Shown: piece after piece, positions 9,801 through 22,682 of the stretch
Numbering within the stretch: position 1 is the stretch's first letter
Layout: every line of letters starts with the position of its first letter
Assembly: GCA_019054805.1 (NCBI GenBank)
Contig: JAHQIY010000053.1
Location: forward strand, 1 to 64,000
Length of the DNA stretch: 64,000 bases
DNA from: Brachionus manjavacas
Lineage: Eukaryota > Rotifera > Eurotatoria > Ploima > Brachionidae
Direction of reading: 5' to 3'
The notes under the pieces: model-generated
Told to the model about the DNA's origin: nothing
The model's input: only the letters and a program-made list of their open reading frames with translations
The model's database searches: none
Made by a program: the position numbers and the translations under genes

Positions 9801-12800
9801 CTGGCAGACCCTTAGTACTTAGTGAAAAAAGTAAAGTATCTTTTTTTGGATATGCTTGTATCCATCTATAGATACGCTTGGTTTGTGGTTCCAAGCTAGT
9901 CTAAATAGTTGCCGAGTTCGCAGCCTTTAAGTGCTCGGATGAGTGGCGCTGTTTATGATGAACGTCCCATAGTAACTTTGTCGGCAGATTGTTGAGTCGT
10001 AACCATACCATTGCCGGTCCCAAGTCCGGATGAAAAAATGGGAGGGAGACTTTTCATACACGCACACTTGGTGTCAGTACAAAATGTTCAGGCTAGGAAA
10101 CAGAAAAATATTTGTCAGAGTCGAAATGTCATTTTAACAAAAGAAAATATTTTTTAAAAATTTTATTTAGATTAAACATTTTATTATTTATTATTCCATT
10201 TTTTATTTTTGTTTTTCTCGGAAGAGAACTTTCATTCTAATTCAGATTTTCTTCTTTTGATTGTTTTATTTTTTCAGAAATAGTCAAATAAAGAAAATCA
10301 AATTTTCGAAAAATCAAAACCTAAACTGCTAACTCTACCTAAGGCCGGTCCCAAGTCCGGATGAGAAAATGAGGAGGGGCGGTGAAGATGCAGATGCCTA
10401 GCGGCCGGGGCAAGGAGGCTTACAAGCAAGAGCTGATGACGTGTCTGGCAGACCCTTAGTACTTAGTGAAAAAAGTAAAGTATCTTTTTTTGGATATGCT
10501 TGTATCCATCTATAGATACGCTTGGTTTGTGGTTCCAAGCTAGTCTAAATAGTTGCCGAGTTCGCAGCCTTTAAGTGCTCGGATGAGTGGCGCTGTTTAT
10601 GATGAACGTCCCATAGTAACTTTGTCGGCAGATTGTTGAGTCGTAACCATACCATTGCCGGTCCCAAGTCCGGATGAAAAAATGGGAGGGAGACTTTTCA
10701 TACACGCACACTTGGTGTCAGTACAAAATGTTCAGGCTAGGAAACAGAAAAATATTTGTCAGAGTCGAAATGTCATTTTAACAAAAGAAAATATTTTTTA
10801 AAAATTTTATTTAGATTAAACATTTTATTATTTATTATTCCATTTTTTATTTTTGTTTTTCTCGGAAGAGAACTTTCATTCTAATTCAGATTTTCTTCTT
10901 TTGATTGTTTTATTTTTTCAGAAATAGTCAAATAAAGAAAATCAAATTTTCGAAAAATCAAAACCTAAACTGCTAACTCTACCTAAGGCCGGTCCCAAGT
11001 CCGGATGAGAAAATGAGGAGGGGCGGTGAAGATGCAGATGCCTAGCGGCCGGGGCAAGGAGGCTTACAAGCAAGAGCTGATGACGTGTCTGGCAGACCCT
11101 TAGTACTTAGTGAAAAAAGTTAAGTATCTTTTTTTGGATATGCTTGTATCCATCTATAGATACGCTTGGTTTGTGGTTCCAAGCTAGTCTAAATAGTTGC
11201 CGAGTTCGCAGCCTTTAAGTGCTCGGATGAGTGGCGCTGTTTATGATGAACGTCCCATAGTAACTTTGTCGGCAGATTGTTGAGTCGTAACCATACCATT
11301 GCCGGTCCCAAGTCCGGATGAAAAAATGGGAGGGAGGCTTTTCATACACGCACACTTGGTGTCAGTACAAAATGTTCAGGCTAGGAAACAGAAAAATATT
11401 TGTCAGAGTCGAAATGTCATTTTAACAAAAGAAAATATTTTTTAAAAATTTTATTTAGATTAAACATTTTATTATTTATTATTCCATTTTTTATTTTTGT
11501 TTTTCTCGGAAGAGAACTTTCATTCTAATTCAGATTTTCTTCTTTTGATTGTTTTATTTTTTCAGAAATAGTCAAATAAAGAAAATCAAATTTTCGAAAA
11601 ATCAAAACCTAAACTGCTAACTCTACCTAAGGCCGGTCCCAAGTCCGGATGAGAAAATGAGGAGGGGCGGTGAAGATGCAGATGCCTAGCGGCCGGGGCA
11701 AAGAGGCTTACAAGCAAGAGCTGATGACGTGTCTGGCAGACCCTTAGTACTTAGTGAAAAAAGTAAAGTATCTTTTTTGGATATGCTTGTATCCATCTAT
11801 AGATACGCTTGGTTTGTGGTTCCAAGCTAGTCTAAATAGTTGCCGAGTTCGCAGCCTTTAAGTGCTCGGATGAGTGGCGCTGTTTATGATGAACGTCCCA
11901 TAGTAACTTTGTCGGCAGATTGTTGAGTCGTAACCATACCATTGCCGGTCCCAAGTCCGGATGAAAAAATGGGAGGGAGACTTTTCATACACGCACACTT
12001 GGTGTCAGTACAAAATGTTCAGGCTAGGAAACAGAAAAATATTTGTCAGAGTCGAAATGTCATTTTAACAAAAGAAAATATTTTTTAAAAATTTTATTTA
12101 GATTAAACATTTTATTATTTATTATTCCATTTTTTATTTTTGTTTTTCTCGGAAGAGAACTTTCATTCTAATTCAGATTTTCTTCTTTTGATTGTTTTAT
12201 TTTTCAGAAATAGTCAAATAAAGAAAATCAAATTTTCGAAAAATCAAAACCTAAACTGCTAACTCTACCTAAGGCCGGTCCCAAGTCCGGATGAGAAAAT
12301 GAGGAGGGGCGGTGAAGATGCAGATGCCTAGCGGCCGGGGCAAGGAGGCTTACAAGCAAGAGCTGATGACGTGTCTGGCAGACCCTTAGTACTTAGTGAA
12401 AAAAGTAAAGTATCTTTTTTTGGATATGCTTGTATCCATCTATAGATACGCTTGGTTTGTGGTTCCAAGCTAGTCTAAATAGTTGCCGAGTTCGCAGCCT
12501 TTAAGTGCTCGGATGAGTGGCGCTGTTTATGATGAACGTCCCATAGTAACTTTGTCGGCAGATTGTTGAGTCGTAACCATACCATTGCCGGTCCCAAGTC
12601 CGGATGAAAAAATGGGAGAGACTTTTCATACACGCACACTTGGTGTCAGTACAAAATGTTCAGGCTAGGAAACAGAAAAATATTTGTCAGAGTCGAAATG
12701 TCATTTTAACAAAAGAAAATATTTTTTAAAAATTTTATTTAGATTAAACATTTTATTATTTATTATTCCATTTTTTATTTTTGTTTTTCTCGGAAGAGAA

Positions 12801-15800
12801 CTTTCATTCTAATTCAGATTTTCTTCTTTTGATTGTTTTATTTTTTCAGAAATAGTCAAATAAAGAAAATCAAATTTTCGAAAAATCAAAACCTAAACTG
12901 CTAACTCTACCTAAGGCCGGTCCCAAGTCCGGATGAGAAAATGAGGAGGGGCGGTGAAGATGCAGATGCCTAGCGGCCGGGGCAAGGAGGCTTACAAGCA
13001 AGAGCTGATGACGTGTCTGGCAGACCCTTAGTACTTAGTGAAAAAAGTTAAGTATCTTTTTTTGGATATGCTTGTATCCATCTATAGATACGCTTGGTTT
13101 GTGGTTCCAAGCTAGTCTAAATAGTTGCCGAGTTCGCAGCCTTTAAGTGCTCGGATGAGTGGCGCTGTTTATGATGAACGTCCCATAGTAACTTTGTCGG
13201 CAGATTGTTGAGTCGTAACCATACCATTGCCGGTCCCAAGTCCGGATGAAAAAATGGGAGGGAGACTTTTCATACACGCACACTTGGTGTCAGTACAAAA
13301 TGTTCAGGCTAGGAAACAGAAAAATATTTGTCAGAGTCGAAATGTCATTTTAACAAAAGAAAATATTTTTTAAAAATTTTATTTAGATTAAACATTTTAT
13401 TATTTATTATTCCATTTTTTATTTTTGTTTTTCTCGGAAGAGAACTTTCATTCTAATTCAGATTTTCTTCTTTTGATTGTTTTATTTTTTCAGAAATAGT
13501 CAAACAAAGAAAATCAAATTTTCGAAAAATCAAAACCTAAACTGCTAACTCTACCTAAGGCCGGTCCCAAGTCCGGATGAGAAAATGAGGAGGGGCGGTG
13601 AAGATGCAGATGCCTAGCGGCCGGGGCAAGGAGGCTTACAAGCAAGAGCTGATGACGTGTCTGGCAGACCCTTAGTACTTAGTGAAAAAAGTAAAGTACC
13701 TTTTTTGGATATGCTTGTATCCATCTATAGATACGCTTGGTTTGTGGTTCCAAGCTAGTCTAAATAGTTGCCGAGTTCGCAGCCTTTAAGTGCTCGGATG
13801 AGTGGCGCTGTTTATGATGAACGTCCCATAGTAACTTTGTCGGCAGATTGTTGAGTCGTAACCATACCATTGCCGGTCCCAAGTCCGGATGAAAAAATGG
13901 GAGGGAGACTTTTCATACACGCACACTTGGTGTCAGTACAAAATGTTCAGGCTAGGAAACAGAAAAATATTTGTCAGAGTCGAAATGTCATTTTAACAAA
14001 AGAAAATATTTTTTAAAAATTTTATTTAGATTAAACATTTTATTATTTATTATTCCATTTTTTATTTTTGTTTTTCTCGGAAGAGAACTTTCATTCTAAT
14101 TCAGATTTTCTTCTTTTGATTGTTTTATTTTTTCAGAAATAGTCAAACAAAGAAAATCAAATTTTCGAAAAATCAAAACCTAAACTGCTAACTCTACCTA
14201 AGGCCGGTCCCAAGTCCGGATGAGAAAATGAGGAGGGGCGGTGAAGATGCAGATGCCTAGCGGCCGGGGCAAGGAGGCTTACAAGCAAGAGCTGATGACG
14301 TGTCTGGCAGACCCTTAGTACTTAGTGAAAAAAGTAAAGTATCTTTTTTTTGATATGCTTGTATCCATCTATAGATACGCTTGGTTTGTGGTTCCAAGCT
14401 AGTCTAAATAGTTGCCGAGTTCGCAGCCTTTAAGTGCTCGGATGAGTGGCGCTGTTTATGATGAACGTCCCATAGTAACTTTGTCGGCAGATTGTTGAGT
14501 CGTAACCATACCATTGCCGGTCCCAAGTCCGGATGAAAAAATGGGAGAGACTTTTCATACACGCACACTTGGTGTCAGTACAAAATGTTCAGGCTAGGAA
14601 ACAGAAAAATATTTGTCAGAGTCGAAATGTCATTTTAACAAAAGAAAATATTTTTTAAAAATTTTATTTAGATTAAACATTTTATTATTTATTATTCCAT
14701 TTTTTATTTTTGTTTTTCTCGGAAGAGAACTTTCATTCTAATTCAGATTTTCTTCTTTTGATTGTTTTATTTTTTCAGAAATAGTCAAATAAAGAAAATC
14801 AAATTTTCGAAAAATCAAAACCTAAACTGCTAACTCTACCTAAGGCCGGTCCCAAGTCCGGATGAGAAAATGAGGAGGGGCGGTGAAGATGCAGATGCCT
14901 AGCGGCCGGGGCAAGGAGGCTTACAAGCAAGAGCTGATGACGTGTCTGGCAGACCCTTAGTACTTAGTGAAAAAAGTAAAGTATCTTTTTTTTGATATGC
15001 TTGTATCCATCTATAGATACGCTTGGTTTGTGGTTCCAAGCTAGTCTAAATAGTTGCCGAGTTCGCAGCCTTTAAGTGCTCGGATGAGTGGCGCTGTTTA
15101 TGATGAACGTCCCATAGTAACTTTGTCGGCAGATTGTTGAGTCGTAACCATACCATTGCCGGTCCCAAGTCCGGATGAAAAAATGGGAGGGAGACTTTTC
15201 ATACACGCACACTTGGTGTCAGTACAAAATGTTCAGGCTAGGAAACAGAAAAATATTTGTCAGAGTCGAAATGTCATTTTAACAAAAGAAAATATTTTTT
15301 AAAAATTTTATTTAGATTAAACATTTTATTATTTATTATTCCATTTTTTATTTTTGTTTTTCTCGGAAGAGAACTTTCATTCTAATTCAGATTTTCTTCT
15401 TTTGATTGTTTTATTTTTTCAGAAATAGTCAAATAAAGAAAATCAAATTTTCGAAAAATCAAAACCTAAACTGCTAACTCTACCTAAGGCCGGTCCCAAG
15501 TCCGGATGAGAAAATGAGGAGGGGCGGTGAAGATGCAGATGCCTAGCGGCCGGGGCAAGGAGGCTTACAAGCAAGAGCTGATGACGTGTCTGGCAGACCC
15601 TTAGTACTTGGTGAAAAAAGTTAAGTATCTTTTTTTGGATATGCTTGTATCCATCTATAGATACGCTTGGTTTGTGGTTCCAAGCTAGTCTAAATAGTTG
15701 CCGAGTTCGCAGCCTTTAAGTGCTCGGATGAGTGGCGCTGTTTATGATGAACGTCCCATAGTAACTTTGTCGGCAGATTGTTGAGTCGTAACCATACCAT

Positions 15801-18800
15801 TGCCGGTCCCAAGTCCGGATGAAAAAATGGGAGGGAGACTTTTCATACACGCACACTTGGTGTCAGTACAAAATGTTCAGGCTAGGAAACAGAAAAATAT
15901 TTGTCAGAGTCGAAATGTCATTTTAACAAAAGAAAATATTTTTTAAAAATTTTATTTAGATTAAACATTTTATTATTTATTATTCCATTTTTTATTTTTG
16001 TTTTTCTCGGAAGAGAACTTTCATTCTAATTCAGATTTTCTTCTTTTGATTGTTTTATTTTTTCAGAAATAGTCAAACAAAGAAAATCAAATTTTCGAAA
16101 AATCAAAACCTAAACTGCTAACTCTACCTAAGGCCGGTCCCAAGTCCGGATGAGAAAATGAGGAGGGGCGGTGAAGATGCAGATGCCTAGCGGCCGGGGC
16201 AAGGAGGCTTACAAGCAAGAGCTGATGACGTGTCTGGCAGACCCTTAGTACTTAGTGAAAAAAGTAAAGTATCTTTTTTTTGATATGCTTGTATCCATCT
16301 ATAGATACGCTTGGTTTGTGGTTCCAAGCTAGTCTAAATAGTTGCCGAGTTCGCAGCCTTTAAGTGCTCGGATGAGTGGCGCTGTTTATGATGAACGTCC
16401 CATAGTAACTTTGTCGGCAGATTGTTGAGTCGTAACCATACCATTGCCGGTCCCAAGTCCGGATGAAAAAATGGGAGGGAGACTTTTCATACACGCACAC
16501 TTGGTGTCAGTACAAAATGTTCAGGCTAGGAAACAGAAAAATATTTGTCAGAGTCGAAATGTCATTTTAACAAAAGAAAATATTTTTTAAAAATTTTATT
16601 TAGATTAAACATTTTATTATTTATTATTCCATTTTTTATTTTTGTTTTTCTCGGAAGAGAACTTTCATTCTAATTCAGATTTTCTTCTTTTGATTGTTTT
16701 ATTTTTTCAGAAATAGTCAAACAAAGAAAATCAAATTTTCGAAAAATCAAAACCTAAACTGCTAACTCTACCTAAGGCCGGTCCCAAGTCCGGATGAGAA
16801 AATGAGGAGGGGCGGTGAAGATGCAGATGCCTAGCGGCCGGGGCAAGGAGGCTTACAAGCAAGAGCTGATGACGTGTCTGGCAGACCCTTAGTACTTAGT
16901 GAAAAAAGTAAAGTATCTTTTTTGGATATGCTTGTATCCATCTATAGATACGCTTGGTTTGTGGTTCCAAGCTAGTCTAAATAGTTGCCGAGTTCGCAGC
17001 CTTTAAGTGCTCGGATGAGTGGCGCTGTTTATGATGAACGTCCCATAGTAACTTTGTCGGCAGATTGTTGAGTCGTAACCATACCATTGCCGGTCCCAAG
17101 TCCGGATGAAAAAATGGGAGAGAGACTTTTCATACACGCACACTTGGTGTCAGTACAAAATGTTCAGGCTAGGAAACAGAAAAATATTTGTCAGACTCGA
17201 AATGTCATTTTAACAAAAGAAAATATTTTTTAAAAATTTTATTTAGATTAAACATTTTATTATTTATTATTCCATTTTTATTTTTGTTTTTCTCGGAAGA
17301 GAACTTTCATTCTAATTCAGATTTTCTTCTTTTGATTGTTTTATTTTTTCAGAAATAGTCAAACAAAGAAAATCAAATTTTCGAAAAATCAAAACCTAAA
17401 CTGCTAACTCTACCTAAGGCCGGTCCCAAGTCCGGATGAGAAAATGAGGAGGGGCGGTGAAGATGCAGATGCCTAGCGGCCGAGGCAAGGAGGCTTACAA
17501 GCAAGAGCTGATGACGTGTCTGGCAGACCCTTAGTACTTAGTGAAAAAAGTAAAGTATCTTTTTTTTGATATGCTTGTATCCATCTATAGATACGCTTGG
17601 TTTGTGGTTCCAAGCTAGTCTAAATAGTTGCCGAGTTCGCAGCCTCTAAGTGCTCGGATGAGTGGCGCTGTTTATGATGAACGTCCCATAGTAACTTTGT
17701 CGGCAGATTGTTGAGTCGTAACCATACCATTGCCGGTCCCAAGTCCGGATGAAAAAATGGGAGGGAGACTTTTCATACACGCACACTTGGTGTCAGTACA
17801 AAATGTTCAGGCTAGGAAACAGAAAAATATTTGTCAGAGTCGAAATGTCATTTTAACAAAAGAAAATATTTTTTAAAAATTTTATTTAGATTAAACATTT
17901 TATTATTTATTATTCCATTTTTTATTTTTGTTTTTCTCGGAAGAGAACTTTCATTCTAATTCAGATTTTCTTCTTTTGATTGTTTTATTTTTTCAGAAAT
18001 AGTCAAATAAAGAAAATCAAATTTTCGAAAAATCAAAACCTAAACTGCTAACTCTACCTAAGGCCGGTCCCAAGTCCGGATGAGAAAATGAGGAGGGGCG
18101 GTGAAGATGCAGATGCCTAGCGGCCGAGGCAAGGAGGCTTACAAGCAAGAGCTGATGACGTGTCTGGCAGACCCTTAGTACTTAGTGAAAAAAGTAAAGT
18201 ATCTTTTTTGATATGCTTGTATCCATCTATAGATACGCTTGGTTTGTGGTTCCAAGCTAGTCTAAATAGTTGCCGAGTTCGCAGCCTCTAAGTGCTCGGA
18301 TGAGTGGCGCTGTTTATGATGAACGTCCCATAGTAACTTTGTCGGCAGATTGTTGAGTCGTAACCATACCATTGCCGGTCCCAAGTCCGGATGAAAAAAT
18401 GGGAGGGAGACTTTTCATACACGCACACTTGGTGTCAGTACAAAATGTTCAGGCTAGGAAACAGAAAAATATTTGTCAGAGTCGAAATGTCATTTTAACA
18501 AAAGAAAATATTTTTTAAAAATTTTATTTAGATTAAACATTTTATTATTTATTATTCCATTTTTTATTTTTGTTTTTCTCGGAAGAGAACTTTCATTCTA
18601 ATTCAGATTTTCTTCTTTTGATTGTTTTATTTTTTCAGAAATAGTCAAATAAAGAAAATCAAATTTTCGAAAAATCAAAACCTAAACTGCTAACTCTACC
18701 TAAGGCCGGTCCCAAGTCCGGATGAGAAAATGAGGAGGGGCGGTGAAGATGCAGATGCCTAGCGGCCGAGGCAAGGAGGCTTACAAGCAAGAGCTGATGA

Positions 18801-19699
18801 CGTGTCTGGCAGACCCTTAGTACTTAGTGAAAAAAGTTAAGTATCTTTTTTTGGATATGCTTGTATCCATCTATAGATACGCTTGGTTTGTGGTTCCAAG
18901 CTAGTCTAAATAGTTGCCGAGTTCGCAGCCTTTAAGTGCTCGGATGAGTGGCGCTGTTTATGATGAACGTCCCATAGTAACTTTGTCGGCAGATTGTTGA
19001 GTCGTAACCATACCATTGCCGGTCCCAAGTCCGGATGAAAAAATGGGAGGGAGACTTTTCATACACGCACACTTGGTGTCAGTACAAAATGTTCAGGCTA
19101 GGAAACAGAAAAATATTTGTCAGAGTCGAAATGTCATTTTAACAAAAGAAAATATTTTTTAAAAATTTTATTTAGATTAAACATTTTATTATTTATTATT
19201 CCATTTTTTATTTTTGTTTTTCTCGGAAGAGAACTTTCATTCTAATTCAGATTTTCTTCTTTTGATTGTTTTATTTTTTCAGAAATAGTCAAATAAAGAA
19301 AATCAAATTTTCGAAAAATCAAAACCTAAACTGCTAACTCTACCTAAGGCCGGTCCCAAGTCCGGATGAGAAAATGAGGAGGGGCGGTGAAGATGCAGAT
19401 GCCTAGCGGCCGGGGCAAGGAGGCTTACAAGCAAGAGCTGATGACGTGTCTGGCAGACCCTTAGTACTTAGTGAAAAAAGTAAAGTATCTTTTTTTTGAT
19501 ATGCTTGTATCCATCTATAGATACGCTTGGTTTGTGGTTCCAAGCTAGTCTAAATAGTTGCCGAGTTCGCAGCCTTTAAGTGCTCGGATGAGTGGCGCTG
19601 TTTATGATGAACGTCCCATAGTAACTTTGTCGGCAGATTGTTGAGTCGTAACCATACCATTGCCGGTCCCAAGTCCGGATGAAAAAATGGGAGGGAGAC

Positions 19700-20689
19700 T
19701 TTTCATACACGCACACTTGGTCTCAGTACAAAATGTTCAGGCTAGGAAACAGAAAAATATTTGTCAGAGTCGAAATGTCATTTTAACAAAAGAAAATATT
19801 TTTTAAAAATTTTATTTAGATTAAACATTTTATTATTTATTATTCCATTTTTTATTTTTGTTTTTCTCGGAAGAGAACTTTCATTCTAATTCAGATTTTC
19901 TTCTTTTGATTGTTTTATTTTTTCAGAAATAGTCAAATAAAGAAAATCAAATTTTCGAAAAATCAAAACCTAAACTGCTAACTCTACCTAAGGCCGGTCC
20001 CAAGTCCGGATGAAAAAATGAGGGGGAGACTTTTCATACACGCACACTTGGTGGCGGTACAAAATGTTCAGGCTAGGAAACAGAAAAATATTTGTCAGAG
20101 TCGAAATGTCATTATAACAAAAGTAAAATATTTTTTAAAAATTTTATTTAGATTAAACATTTTATTATTTATTATTCCATTTTTTATTTTTGTTTTTCTC
20201 GGAAGAGAACTTTCATTCTAATTCAGATTTTCTTCTTTTGATTGTTTTATTTTTTCAGAAATAGTCAAATAAAGAAAATCAAATTTTCGAAAAATCAAAA
20301 CCTAAACTGCTAACTCTACCTAAGGCCGGTCCCAAGTCCGGATGAAAAAATGGGAGGGAGACTTTTCATACACGCACACTTGGTGTCAGTACAAAATGTT
20401 CAGGCTAGGAAACAGAAAAATATTTGTCAGAGTCGAAATGTCATTTTAACAAAAGAAAATATTTTTTAAAAATTTTATTTAGATTAAACATTTTATTATT
20501 TATTATTCCATTTTTTATTTTTGTTTTTCTCGGAAGAGAACTTTCATTCTAATTCAGATTTTCTTCTTTTGATTGTTTTATTTTTTCAGAAATAGTCAAA
20601 TAAAGAAAATCAAATTTTCGAAAAATCAAAACCTAAACTGCTAACTCTACCTAAGGCCGGTCCCAAGTCCGGATGAAAAAATGGGAGGG
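19700..20689. repeat. Three A-only short monomers
   Basis: Monomer starts at 19700, 20030, 20362 and 20690 are 328-332 bp apart instead of ~644. Module B is cleanly absent: the first CCGG motif of the monomer runs straight into GATGAAAAAATG followed by GAGACTTTTCATAC. That is the junction expected if the two internal motif copies recombined. Short open frames here are by-products of AT-rich repeat sequence. Confidence 0.9.
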
Positions 20690-21336
20690 AGACTTTTCAT
20701 ACACGCACACTTGGTGTCAGTACAAAATGTTCAGGCTAGGAAACAGAAAAATATTTGTCAGAGTCGAAATGTCATTTTAACAAAAGAAAATATTTTTTAA
20801 AAATTTTATTTAGATTAAACATTTTATTATTTATTATTCCATTTTTATTTTTGTTTTTCTCGGAAGAGAACTTTCATTCTAATTCAGATTTTCTTCTTTT
20901 GATTGTTTTATTTTTTCAGAAATAGTCAAATAAAGAAAATCAAATTTTCGAAAAATCAAAACCTAAACTGCTAACTCTACCTAAGGCCGGTCCCAAGTCC
21001 GGATGAGAAAATGAGGAGGGGCGGTGAAGATGCAGATGCCTAGCGGCCGGGGCAAGGAGGCTTACAAGCAAGAGCTGATGACGTGTCTGGCAGACCCTTA
21101 GTACTTAGTGAAAAAAGTAAAGTATCTTTTTTTGGATATGCTTGTATCCATCTATAGATACGCTTGGTTTGTGGTTCCAAGCTAGTCTAAATAGTTGCCG
21201 AGTTCGCAGCCTTTAAGTGCTCGGATGAGTGGCGCTGTTTATGATGAACGTCCCATAGTAACTTTGTCGGCAGATTGTTGAGTCGTAACCATACCATTGC
21301 CGGTCCCAAGTCCGGATGAAAAAATGGGAGGGAGAC

Positions 21337-22682
21337 TTTTCATACACGCACACTTGGTGTCAGTACAAAATGTTCAGGCTAGGAAACAGAAAAATATTTG
21401 TCAGAGTCGAAATGTCATTTTAACAAAAGAAAATATTTTTTAAAAATTTTATTTAGATTAAACATTTTATTATTTATTATTCCATTTTTTATTTTTGTTT
21501 TTCTCGGAAGAGAACTTTCATTCTAATTCAGATTTTCTTCTTTTGATTGTTTTATTTTTTCAGAAATAGTCAAACAAAGAAAATCAAATTTTCGAAAAAT
21601 CAAAACCTAAACTGCTAACTCTACCTAAGGCCGGTCCCAAGTCCGGATGAAAAAATGGAAGGGAGACTTTTCATACACGCACACTTGGTGTCAGTACAAA
21701 ATGTTACAGGCTAGGAAACAGAAAAATATTTGTCAGAGTCGAAATGTCATTTTAACAAAAGTAAAATATTTTTTAAAAATTTTATTTAGATTAAACATTT
21801 TATTATTTATTATTCCATTTTTTATTTTTGTTTTTCTCGGAAGAGAACTTTCATTCTAATTCAGATTTTCTTCTTTTGATTGGCGCTTTTATTTTTTCAG
21901 AAATAGTCAAATAAAGAAAATCAAATTTTCGAAAAATCAAAACCTAAACTGCTAACTCTACCTAAGGCCGGTCCCAAGTCCGGATGAAAAAATGGAAGGG
22001 AGACTTTTCATACACGCACACTTGGTGTCAGTACAAAATGTTCAGGCTAGGAAACAGAAAAATATTTGTCAGAGTCGAAATGTCATTTTAACAAAAGAAA
22101 ATATTTTTTAAAAATTTTATTTAGATTAAACATTTTATTATTTATTATTCCATTTTTTATTTTTGTTTTTCTCGGAAGAGAACTTTCATTCTAATTCAGA
22201 TTTTCTTCTTTTGATTGTTTTATTTTTTCAGAAATAGTCAAATAAAGAAAATCAAATTTTCGAAAAATCAAAACCTAAACTGCTAACTCTACCTAAGGCC
22301 GGTCCCAAGTCCGGATGAAAAAATGGAAGGGAGACTTTTCATACACGCACACTTGGTGTCAGTACAAAATGTTCAGGCTAGGAAACAGAAAAATATTTGT
22401 CAGAGTCGAAATGTCATTTTAACAAAAGTAAAATATTTTTTAAAAATTTTATTTAGATTAAACATTTTATTATTTATTATTCCATTTTTTATTTTTGTTT
22501 TTCTCGGAAGAGAACTTTCATTCTAAATAGTTGCCGAGTTCGCAGCCTTTAAGTGCTCGGATGAGTGGCGCTGTTTATGATGAACGTCAAATAAAGAAAA
22601 TCAAATTTTCGAAAATCAAAACCTAAACTGCTAACTCTACCTAAGGCCGGTCCCAAGTCCGGATGAAAAAATGGGAAGGAGA
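21337..22682. repeat. Four A-only short monomers, one with a B patch
   Basis: Starts at 21337, 21669, 22005, 22337 and 22683 (332, 336, 332 and 346 bp apart). The last monomer contains a ~59-bp piece of module B at 22527-22585 in place of its own sequence. Small insertions occur near 21704 and at 21883, and GTAAAATA replaces GAAAATA in some of these monomers. Confidence 0.88.

Noticed and set aside
20018..22526. Three 67-70 codon open frames in the satellite (20018-20221, 21647-21859, 22323-22526) as small genes
   Set aside because: They are the same module A sequence, open only where a single-base insertion and missing module B align a start. Most monomers have the frame broken, and no family is recognisable.
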